6,292 bases of DNA. Source: Candidatus Poribacteria bacterium (GTDB lineage: Bacteria; Poribacteria; DTPJ01). The notes under the pieces were generated by a model. The model was given only the letters and a program-made list of their open reading frames with translations, searched no databases and was not told the origin of the DNA. The stretch's first letter is position 1. Each line of letters opens with the position of its first letter. Positions 1-5,552 of the stretch are shown here, piece after piece. The position numbers were made by a program, and so were the translations under genes. The DNA lies in contig DTPJ01000641.1 in NCBI GenBank assembly GCA_011334435.1, forward strand, positions 1-6,292, written 5' to 3'.

Positions 1-585
1 AATGGCGTTGATACAGATTATTTTAAGCCAATGGATATGAAAGAAGATGAGTCACAGATCGTCTTTGTAGGAAGCATGGATTGGCAACCTAATGAAGATG
101 CGGTTTTATATTTTTGTGACCAAATTTTCCCATTGATCAAGAGTGATATACCAAATGTGAAATTTTATATTGTAGGTAGCAATCCAACGGAACGAGTGTT
201 AAAGTTAAAGAATATAGATGGGGTGATAGTTACTGGGTTAGTTGATGATGTCCGAAGTTATATGTCACAATCTGCTGTCTTTGTTGTCCCTTTAAGGATA
301 GGTGGAGGCACAAGGTTAAAAATATTGCAGGCTTTAGCGATGAAAAAAGCTGTTGTATCAACAAGCATAGGTTGCGAAGGACTTGGACTGAAACATAACG
401 AGCATTTGCTAATCAGCGATGATCCAATAGAGTTTGCCAAATCGGTTACACTTTTAATAAAAGATAGAGAGTTACGTTACGGTCTCGGGGAAAAAGGAAG
501 GAAATTGGTTGAAGATCAATACGACTGGAAGGCAATATCTATGAAACTTGATGCCTTATATAGAAAAGCAATTGAGGGTCTTTGA
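1..585 (+). CDS. Glycosyltransferase family 4 (GT-B), C-terminal part; 5' end outside window
   Basis: The reading frame is open from base 1 and gives 194 residues, so the true start lies upstream. The first residues, NGVDTDYF, are the typical GT4 linker motif that ends the N-terminal domain, so this is essentially the whole nucleotide-sugar-binding C-terminal domain. Visible landmarks are VFVGSMDW (about 21-28), where the second Rossmann-like domain begins; FYIVGS (about 55-60); VTGLVDDVRSYM (about 77-88); and RIGGGTRLK (99-107), whose Arg/Lys residues in this family contact the donor diphosphate. The helix after it reads KILQALAM, with Gln110 where GT4 enzymes normally have the second Glu of the EX7E motif. 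The family transfers a sugar from a nucleotide donor to a growing glycan in the cytoplasm. The region resembles GT4 enzymes found in exosortase/EPS loci but is not specific to them. It ends in TGA overlapping the next gene's ATG by one base. Donor and acceptor cannot be told. Confidence 0.9.
   Translation, partial: NGVDTDYFKPMDMKEDESQIVFVGSMDWQPNEDAVLYFCDQIFPLIKSDIPNVKFYIVGSNPTERVLKLKNIDGVIVTGLVDDVRSYMSQSAVFVVPLRIGGGTRLKILQALAMKKAVVSTSIGCEGLGLKHNEHLLISDDPIEFAKSVTLLIKDRELRYGLGEKGRKLVEDQYDWKAISMKLDALYRKAIEGL
574..578 (+). promoter_or_regulatory. Ribosome binding site deciding the deacetylase start
   Basis: GAGGG lies inside the end of the glycosyltransferase gene, 6 bases before the ATG at 585. 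The in-frame TTG at 582 would also be possible, but its spacing would be only 3 bases. ATG 585 is therefore preferred, giving a TGATG stop/start overlap typical of translational coupling. Confidence 0.6.
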
Positions 586-1409
586 TGAAAAATGCACTGA
601 CATTTGACGTTGAAGATTGGCTTCAATCAACTTATGTCAAATCTGCCAAAGTCAGAGATATAGTCATTAGACAGACGTCAAAGGTCCTTGATATTCTCAA
701 TAATGCGAGGACATTTGCGACATTTTTCGTTCAAGGACTGATCGCAGAGGCATTCCCTCAAGTTGTTAAAGACATTGACAATTTAGGACACGAGATCGGC
801 ACTCACGGATATTCGCATGAGTTTATATTCAAACAAACACCGCAGGCTTTTAGAGATGATCTAAAAAAATCAATAAAAATTCTTGAAGATATTACAGGGA
901 AAAAAGTTATCGGATATAGGGCGCCAGATTTTTCTATAATAAAAGACTCATTGTGGGCTTTGGATATATTAGAGCAAGAGGGGATACTCTATGATTCCAG
1001 TATATTCCCCATAAAAAATCGCAGATATGGGATACCTGATTTTGAGCGAATACCTCACAAAATGAAAAATTCGGGATTGATTGAATTCCCTTTATCTACG
1101 TTAAGAATAATGGGAAAAAACTTGCCAGTCAGTGGTGGAGGATATTTTAGGTTACTGCCTTACAAAATGATAAAATTTGCCTTAAAAAAGATAAACGCGG
1201 AAGGCATACCTGCAATTGTTTATATGCACCCTTACGAGTTTGACTCAGAAGACCTAAAAAAACCATTGAAAGCCATAGAGAATTTTGACGATAGATTATT
1301 CCGTTTTATGCAAAATCTCAATAGGGATAAATCCGAAGATAAGTTGAATCATCTTATCAGGGATTTTGAATTCTGTCCTGTTAGGGAGGTATTAGGCATT
1401 GACAGATGA
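585..1409 (+). CDS. Polysaccharide deacetylase, NodB-like fold with DUF3473-type C-terminus (exosortase/EPS-locus type)
   Basis: This is a 274-residue protein of the carbohydrate esterase 4 (NodB homology) superfamily, predicted to remove N-acetyl groups from a polysaccharide or a lipid-linked precursor using a divalent metal. Motif 1 is TFDVEDW (6-12), with acidic residues for the base and metal site. Motif 2 is HGYSH (74-78), whose two histidines are metal ligands in the family. Motif 3 is RAPDFS (112-117). YDSSIFP (136-142), SGGGYFRLLP (183-192) and HPYEFD (215-220) follow; these are characteristic of the PEP-CTERM/XrtA-associated subgroup and its DUF3473 tail. The length fits that subgroup. 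No signal peptide is visible, consistent with action on the cytoplasmic side. The gene overlaps GT4 by one base and the next methyltransferase by 11 bases, so it sits inside a coupled glycan operon. Family assignment is firm. Membership of an actual exosortase system is inferred from similarity only, because no exosortase or PEP-CTERM protein is in view. Confidence 0.9.
   Translation: MKNALTFDVEDWLQSTYVKSAKVRDIVIRQTSKVLDILNNARTFATFFVQGLIAEAFPQVVKDIDNLGHEIGTHGYSHEFIFKQTPQAFRDDLKKSIKILEDITGKKVIGYRAPDFSIIKDSLWALDILEQEGILYDSSIFPIKNRRYGIPDFERIPHKMKNSGLIEFPLSTLRIMGKNLPVSGGGYFRLLPYKMIKFALKKINAEGIPAIVYMHPYEFDSEDLKKPLKAIENFDDRLFRFMQNLNRDKSEDKLNHLIRDFEFCPVREVLGIDR
1384..1389 (+). promoter_or_regulatory. 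Ribosome binding site supporting a TTG start
   Basis: GGGAGG lies 9 bases before TTG 1399 and inside the end of the deacetylase gene. The nearby ATG at 1406 is in a different frame from the methyltransferase. This strong Shine-Dalgarno sequence is therefore the main reason to accept TTG 1399 as the start. Confidence 0.65.
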
Positions 1410-2061
1410 GAATAAGGTAAAAAATCATTTTGAAAGGTCAATTGCGGAATTTGATCTTTTATATACAGAGAAGAAAAGCTCTATTAGACGTTTCATTGAT
1501 AGGCGATTCAGGTATGATAATTATGAGCGATACAATCTCACATTAAAAGAGTGCGAAAATATTAGAGGAAAAAGGGTTTTGGATATAGGGTGTGGATCAG
1601 GCAGATATTGCATTGACTTGGCAAAGATGGGAGCAGAAAAGGTTGTAGGAGTTGATCTTGCTGATACCGCTATTAAAATGGCGTGTTCATTAGCAGATGA
1701 TAACAGCGTGTCTGAGTCATGTTCATTTGTTTTAGGCGATTTTATGGGTTGTTCATTTGAGCAACCGTTCAGTGTTAGCCTTGCCATTGGTGTTATGGAC
1801 TATGTGTCCGATCCTGTGCCTTTAATCTCAAAAATGCGTCAAATTACAACCGAAAAACTTATTATGACTTTTCCCAGCAAGTCAACTTATAGAATGGCGA
1901 TCAGAAAAATAAGGTATTGGATCAGGGGCTGTCCACTTTATTTTTACAATGCAGATGATATTAAAAGAATTATGAAAAATGCGGGCATTGAGAATTACTC
2001 AATAACTAAATTAAGCGGTTCAGATAATTCTGGTGACTACTTCGTAGTTGTTAAATTATAA
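1399..2061 (+). CDS. Class I SAM-dependent methyltransferase (first of a tandem pair)
   Basis: This 220-residue cytoplasmic protein has a Rossmann-type methyltransferase core. Motif I, RVLDIGCGSGRY (59-70), binds S-adenosylmethionine. VVGVDLAD (82-89) carries the acidic residue expected to contact the ribose. LGDFM (112-116) matches the adenine-contacting region, and MDYVSDP (133-139) occupies the motif IV/V position. An N-terminal helix rich in Arg and Lys (about 24-45) precedes the core. It starts at TTG with a good Shine-Dalgarno sequence, overlaps the deacetylase by 11 bases, and is followed after 3 bases by a second methyltransferase to which its C-terminal third is similar. The context suggests methylation of a sugar or another group on the polysaccharide or its lipid carrier. 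The acceptor is unknown, since methyltransferase cores do not reveal substrate. Family call sure, role inferred. Confidence 0.88.
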   Translation: MTDENKVKNHFERSIAEFDLLYTEKKSSIRRFIDRRFRYDNYERYNLTLKECENIRGKRVLDIGCGSGRYCIDLAKMGAEKVVGVDLADTAIKMACSLADDNSVSESCSFVLGDFMGCSFEQPFSVSLAIGVMDYVSDPVPLISKMRQITTEKLIMTFPSKSTYRMAIRKIRYWIRGCPLYFYNADDIKRIMKNAGIENYSITKLSGSDNSGDYFVVVKL

Positions 2062-2064
2062 TTT

Positions 2065-2832
2065 ATGAATGAGATCAAACAAGAATGGGAGAGAACACAG
2101 CTTCATTGGGACGATAAGGCGGTAATCCAAAGGCATAAAGTCCCAAAATCAGTCGTATTTAACTGGCGTAAGATCAACCGTATGATTCAAGATATTTGTT
2201 TTGAAACAAAAAAGCTTCGGAATAAAAATCTTACTATTGTTGATATTGGCTGTGGTTCTGGAAAATTCTTGGAATATCTATTACCAGTTACAGAAAAATA
2301 CATAGGGATTGACCCATCTGATAGAATGCTTTCAGATGCTCCCAAAGGGAAAGGATTTTTTATCAGAGGGACAGGCGAAAATATCCCAATTAAAGACGGA
2401 ATTGCTGATATAGTTCTATTGAAAAGTGTTTTAGACCAGTGCTATTCTCCAAATCAGGTTATATCTGAGTCAAAGCGTATTTTGAAAGACAATGGAAGAT
2501 TGATAATAAGTTTGAGCAATAGGGATTCTTATTATTCATTTATCCGTAGGATTTATAATCGGCTTCGCGGTCATAGAGGCGAGCATTTTTTTGAATCAAG
2601 CCATCTTTTTTATTTTAACATATCTGATGTTGAAAATATGATCAAAGAATGTGGATTTGATGTCATTTATGGAAAATGCGTTGGTTACTTTGTTTTTCCT
2701 CGTTTCTTAGAATGGCTTATTCCAAACTTTATTCTGCCGAGACTTATTGGATTTGCCGATATGATCGGTTCATCTATACTTTCCAAGAAGGGAGGAGCAT
2801 TTATTATCGTTGGTCAAAGTAGGAGTTTCTAA
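2065..2832 (+). CDS. Class I SAM-dependent methyltransferase, Methyltransf_11-like (second of a tandem pair)
   Basis: This 255-residue protein has a complete methyltransferase core: motif I TIVDIGCGSGKFLEYL (57-72), YIGIDPSDRML (79-89) with the ribose-binding Asp, GENIPIKDGIADIV (104-117), and the post-core strand RILKDNGRLIISLS (138-151), typical of the UbiE/Methyltransf_11 group. The C-terminal region contains a hydrophobic stretch rich in aromatic residues and proline (about 207-235, including FLEWLIP and FILPRLIG) that could be amphipathic and membrane-associated, which would suit a lipid-linked substrate. ATG 2065 follows the previous stop by 3 bases. No clear Shine-Dalgarno sequence is present, so translation probably depends on coupling to the upstream gene. 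It is the last gene of the glycan block. The acceptor is unknown; a sugar hydroxyl on the surface polysaccharide is the likeliest guess from context, and a quinone or lipid substrate cannot be excluded. Confidence 0.88.
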   Translation: MNEIKQEWERTQLHWDDKAVIQRHKVPKSVVFNWRKINRMIQDICFETKKLRNKNLTIVDIGCGSGKFLEYLLPVTEKYIGIDPSDRMLSDAPKGKGFFIRGTGENIPIKDGIADIVLLKSVLDQCYSPNQVISESKRILKDNGRLIISLSNRDSYYSFIRRIYNRLRGHRGEHFFESSHLFYFNISDVENMIKECGFDVIYGKCVGYFVFPRFLEWLIPNFILPRLIGFADMIGSSILSKKGGAFIIVGQSRSF

Positions 2833-2833
2833 G

Positions 2834-2852
2834 GACGATCTAATAAATCGTC
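2834..2852 (+). terminator. Weak hairpin at the boundary between the two gene blocks
   Basis: GACGAT (2834-2839) pairs perfectly with ATCGTC (2847-2852) around a 7-base loop, directly after the second methyltransferase stop. A run of five T follows at 2866-2870, 13 bases past the stem, too distant for a canonical intrinsic terminator. It could be a weak terminator, an mRNA-stabilising 3' hairpin, or chance. It occupies the 55-base gap that separates the glycan assembly genes from the oxidoreductase. Confidence 0.25.
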
Positions 2853-2874
2853 TCCAAGTTATCTATTTTTAACA

Positions 2875-2881
2875 AAAGGAG
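2875..2881 (+). promoter_or_regulatory. Ribosome binding site of the oxidoreductase
   Basis: AAAGGAG is a near-ideal Shine-Dalgarno sequence 6 bases before ATG 2888. It is the best in the window and fixes the start of the Gfo/Idh/MocA gene. It also suggests independent, efficient translation rather than coupling to the methyltransferase upstream. Confidence 0.75.
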
Positions 2882-2887
2882 ATTACA

Positions 2888-4147
2888 ATGGCAAGAAGAA
2901 AGGGAGTCGGAATTATTGGCTGTGGCATGATAGCAGGTAGTCATATAAACGATTATCTGTCGCTTGTTGATCAGGTGCAGATAATAGCTGTCTGTGATAC
3001 TGTCACAAAAAATGCTGAAAATAGGGTAGCAAGCATCGTCTCAACGAGCAAAAGAATGGCTGAGCAGTTAAATGAACAGATAGAAAAAGCAGAATCTGCG
3101 GAAGAAAAGGAAAAATTGCTTGATAAGAAAAAGCTTTTGTTAGAATATGACGAAAGCAAAATCAAGATATTTAGTGATTATAACGAGATGCTAAAACTCA
3201 AAGGTCTGTATGCGGTGAGTATATGCACTCCGCCGTTTGCACATGAACCTGCGACGGTTGCCTCTGCGAGGGCAGGCAAGCATGTATTTTGCGAGAAGCC
3301 TATGGCGAGAACTGCTACCGAAGCTAAAATTATGTGCGAAGAATGTAACAAAGCGGGTGTTAAATTAGGATACCAAAGCGGGAGTGCAAGGCTCGGTGCA
3401 GTGAATTATGCGATACGAAAATATATAACCGAGGGAAATTTAGGCGATGTTTATTATGGACGCCAAACGAGCTTCAGGGTAAGAGGTCGTCCGGGATTGG
3501 ATATGCCAGCATTCTCAAAATGGTTTCTTGATTCAAGCCTTGGCGGTGGCGGTGGGATATATGATATAGGCGTTTATCAGATTGATAAAGTCCTATATTT
3601 ATTAGGCGATCCTCAACCTGTCACAGTAAGCGGAATAGCGTATCGTGGAGTTCCCCCATTCTACACTGGCGATGGCGTCTATGATGTAGATGAGCATACA
3701 ACGACGTTAGTAAGGTTTTCAAATGGAATGTCATTTACCTTTGAAAATGGCTGGGTGACAAATCTGTCTGGTGTTTCAGAGGGCATTTTTATCTCAGGCT
3801 CCAAAGGTGCATTTAGGAATAACACCCTTATAGTTGAGGAAGGCAATTGGGAAAAAGACGATAAAGGCAATATAAGGCATTATCAAGCTAAGTTAGTTGA
3901 AAAAGAGTTGGAAATACCAAAAATGCAAGTTCCCAGCAAGATCGGCGATTTCCTCAATGCCTGTATGAACGATACCAAACCAATATCTTCCGGTGAAGAT
4001 GGCGTAAAGGTGATGGAGATAATGAGTGGAACGCTTTTATCTGCCAAACTCAAACGAGAGATAACTGTCCGTGAATTGTATGCCATAGAAGCTATGCGTT
4101 ATGAACGAACGCCCGGCTGGCCTATTGATGGGCTTTCGGCTTACTAA
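2888..4147 (+). CDS. Gfo/Idh/MocA family NAD(P)-dependent sugar oxidoreductase with a helical insertion
   Basis: This 419-residue cytoplasmic oxidoreductase is expected to oxidise or reduce a hydroxyl/keto group on a sugar, inositol or glycoside. The N-terminal Rossmann domain shows GIIGCGMIAGSH (8-19), and AVCD (34-37), whose terminal Asp favours NAD over NADP. SICTPPFAHEP (111-121) and the family hallmark CEKPMA (135-140) with catalytic Lys137 follow. The C-terminal domain carries a glycine run and DIGVYQID (226-233). Tyr230 stands where many members have His; glucose-fructose oxidoreductase-like members also use Tyr here, so activity is not in doubt. Unusual is a charged Lys/Glu-rich segment at about 54-88, between the AVCD strand and the next strand, about 30 residues longer than I expect for the family. 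No signal peptide or Tat motif is seen. The gene lies upstream of a GH4 glycosidase in the same direction, suggesting a shared substrate. The exact substrate cannot be told. Confidence 0.92.
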   Translation: MARRKGVGIIGCGMIAGSHINDYLSLVDQVQIIAVCDTVTKNAENRVASIVSTSKRMAEQLNEQIEKAESAEEKEKLLDKKKLLLEYDESKIKIFSDYNEMLKLKGLYAVSICTPPFAHEPATVASARAGKHVFCEKPMARTATEAKIMCEECNKAGVKLGYQSGSARLGAVNYAIRKYITEGNLGDVYYGRQTSFRVRGRPGLDMPAFSKWFLDSSLGGGGGIYDIGVYQIDKVLYLLGDPQPVTVSGIAYRGVPPFYTGDGVYDVDEHTTTLVRFSNGMSFTFENGWVTNLSGVSEGIFISGSKGAFRNNTLIVEEGNWEKDDKGNIRHYQAKLVEKELEIPKMQVPSKIGDFLNACMNDTKPISSGEDGVKVMEIMSGTLLSAKLKREITVRELYAIEAMRYERTPGWPIDGLSAY

Positions 4148-4183
4148 GTCCATTGCATTTTTATAGGCTGAAAATTAATTTAT

Positions 4184-4212
4184 TTGACCATAGTTTAGTG
4201 ATGTTATATAAA
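4184..4212 (+). promoter_or_regulatory. Possible sigma-70-type promoter before GH4
   Basis: TTGACC (4184-4189) and TATAAA (4207-4212) each match the consensus at five of six bases and are separated by 17 bases, the ideal spacing. The drawback is position: transcription would begin near 4219, inside or just after the Shine-Dalgarno sequence at 4213-4219, leaving an almost leaderless mRNA without that site. In AT-rich DNA such matches also arise by chance. The rest of the 82-base gap (4148-4229) holds no other clear signal, and no terminator follows the oxidoreductase, so read-through from upstream remains likely. Confidence 0.3.
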
Positions 4213-4219
4213 AAGGGGA
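4213..4219 (+). promoter_or_regulatory. Ribosome binding site of GH4
   Basis: AAGGGGA is a good Shine-Dalgarno sequence 10 bases before ATG 4230. The TTG at 4222 lies in another frame, so ATG 4230 is the start. Confidence 0.6.
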
Positions 4220-4229
4220 ATTTGACGAT

Positions 4230-5546
4230 ATGAGACCGAAAAAAATCGTCCTTATAGGGATTGGAAGTCACTCCTTTGGGTTGATGACAGTTAGAGATTT
4301 AATGCAATGCCCAGAATTGCACGGTTGCCACCTTGCACTTGTGGATATAAATGAAAATAAGCTTGATATTATGACCAGAATCGTAAATAGATTGAACGAT
4401 ACTTGGGGAGCAGATTTTAAGATTTCATCAAGCACGGATAGATGCGATGTCCTACCTAATGCGGATATTGTCGTGGTTTCAATAGAGCGAAGACGCTATG
4501 AGATGTGGAAGATAGATATTGAGATACCTCGCAAGCATGGCACACAAAACCTTTATGGCGAAAATGGCGGACCCGGTGGCATGTTCCATACTTTTCGTCA
4601 AGTTCCCCCTATGCTTGAAATTGCAAAGGATATGGAAAGACTATGCCCTAACGCATGGCTTGTCAATATGAGCAATCCTGAAAGCAGGCTTTGTCTGGCA
4701 TTGCATAAATATTCAAAAGTGAAAAATGTCGGCGTTTGTCTCGGTGCTTATATAACGCAAAATAACCTTGCAAATAAAGTTCTCGGTCTAAATCAAAATG
4801 ACATTGACATAAAGGTTGCTGGAATAAATCATTGCCATTGGGTTATGGATATTCGTCGGACAGGCACTGGTGAAGACTTATATCCACAAGTCAGGGAGAA
4901 AATAAAGGCAGTTGAGCCAGAATGGCAACCATTATCAAGGGAATGTCTGAGGCTTTTCGGATATTATCCCGGTCCTGCTGATAATCATATCGCTGAATAT
5001 CTGAGCTGGGGCTGGAAGTTTATGCCGAAAGATTATAACGATTGGATTATTAGGGCAGGTTCAGTAAGCAAAGATTACAAATATCCACAAGACATCAAGC
5101 TTGAAGAAATAGCCAATGGCAATGGAGCTATTGATCAGGAAAGCCTTAAAGCATTGATGATTGAAGGTGGAATGAGATGGCAAACTTTGGATATCATCTT
5201 ATCCTTGCTTGATAATGGAAACAGATATATTCTATCACTGAACGTGCCTAATGATGGTTACATAAGCAATTTGAAGCAAGGGGCAATCGTAGAAATTCCT
5301 GCCATTGTCGGTGCTGATAGGATATACGGATTAGGAATGGGCGAACTCCCAACTGCTATTGCTACTACGATGGATATTCAATTACAAATAATGGACTTAG
5401 TGGTTGAATCCGCAGTCACAGGCGATCGGAAAACAGCATTAGAAGCGTTAATAATTGATCCGACTATACCTGATCCGATGACAGCGGAAAAAATACTTGA
5501 TGAAATGCTTATAGCACAGGCGGAGCTTCTCCCTCAGTTCAAATAA
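4230..5546 (+). CDS. Glycoside hydrolase family 4, NAD+ and metal-dependent (alpha-galactosidase/galacturonidase-like)
   Basis: This 438-residue cytoplasmic enzyme has the usual full length for GH4. GH4 enzymes cleave glycosides by transient oxidation at C3 with bound NAD+ and a divalent metal, followed by elimination, instead of direct hydrolysis. The Rossmann start is IVLIGIGSHSF (6-16), with LALVDIN (35-41) giving the NAD-ribose Asp39. GENGGPGGMF (110-119) and MSNPES (147-152) follow. Cys170 (in VCLGA) and His201 (in GINHCHW) are the expected metal ligands. GYYPGPADNH plus EY (245-257) matches the GYYxxxxxxHxxEY segment of MelA/LplD-like members. The C-terminal part, NVPNDGYISNLKQGAIVEIP (338-357), DP (415-416) and DEML, is typical. 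The residues after Cys170 do not match the subfamily signatures I know, so substrate specificity is open; the GYY segment points away from the 6-phospho enzymes. It lies 82 bases after the oxidoreductase and 6 bases before a membrane protein gene. Confidence 0.92.
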   Translation: MRPKKIVLIGIGSHSFGLMTVRDLMQCPELHGCHLALVDINENKLDIMTRIVNRLNDTWGADFKISSSTDRCDVLPNADIVVVSIERRRYEMWKIDIEIPRKHGTQNLYGENGGPGGMFHTFRQVPPMLEIAKDMERLCPNAWLVNMSNPESRLCLALHKYSKVKNVGVCLGAYITQNNLANKVLGLNQNDIDIKVAGINHCHWVMDIRRTGTGEDLYPQVREKIKAVEPEWQPLSRECLRLFGYYPGPADNHIAEYLSWGWKFMPKDYNDWIIRAGSVSKDYKYPQDIKLEEIANGNGAIDQESLKALMIEGGMRWQTLDIILSLLDNGNRYILSLNVPNDGYISNLKQGAIVEIPAIVGADRIYGLGMGELPTAIATTMDIQLQIMDLVVESAVTGDRKTALEALIIDPTIPDPMTAEKILDEMLIAQAELLPQFK

Positions 5547-5552
5547 TGAATT

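Noticed and set aside
582..584. TTG as the start of the deacetylase
   Set aside because: ATG 585 is one codon further on, has better spacing from GAGGG and makes a standard TGATG overlap.
1521..1787. Minus-strand open frame of 88 codons inside the first methyltransferase
   Set aside because: It lies wholly opposite a gene with clear SAM-binding motifs, its product shows no recognisable features, and no ribosome binding site supports it. The other minus-strand frames (258-440, 2971-3165, 3679-3870, 3883-4086) are rejected for the same reason.
2246..2259. Short near-repeat with the start of the oxidoreductase (ATTGGCTGTGG in both)
   Set aside because: Both copies encode the glycine-rich Gly-Cys-Gly nucleotide-binding loop, so the match follows from similar protein motifs and not from a DNA repeat.
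4109..4137. GC-rich inverted bases at the end of the oxidoreductase gene, as a possible terminator
   Set aside because: Only 3-4 base pairs with a long loop, inside the coding sequence and without a following T run suited to a terminator.
4172..4181. AAATTAATTT perfect palindrome before GH4, as a possible operator
   Set aside because: Ten bases of A and T only, in AT-rich intergenic DNA, are expected by chance; no second copy or flanking symmetry was found.
5546..5548. ATG overlapping the GH4 stop codon as the start of the membrane protein
   Set aside because: It is in a different frame from the long open frame; an in-frame TGA at 5547-5549 also rules out any start further upstream for the membrane protein.
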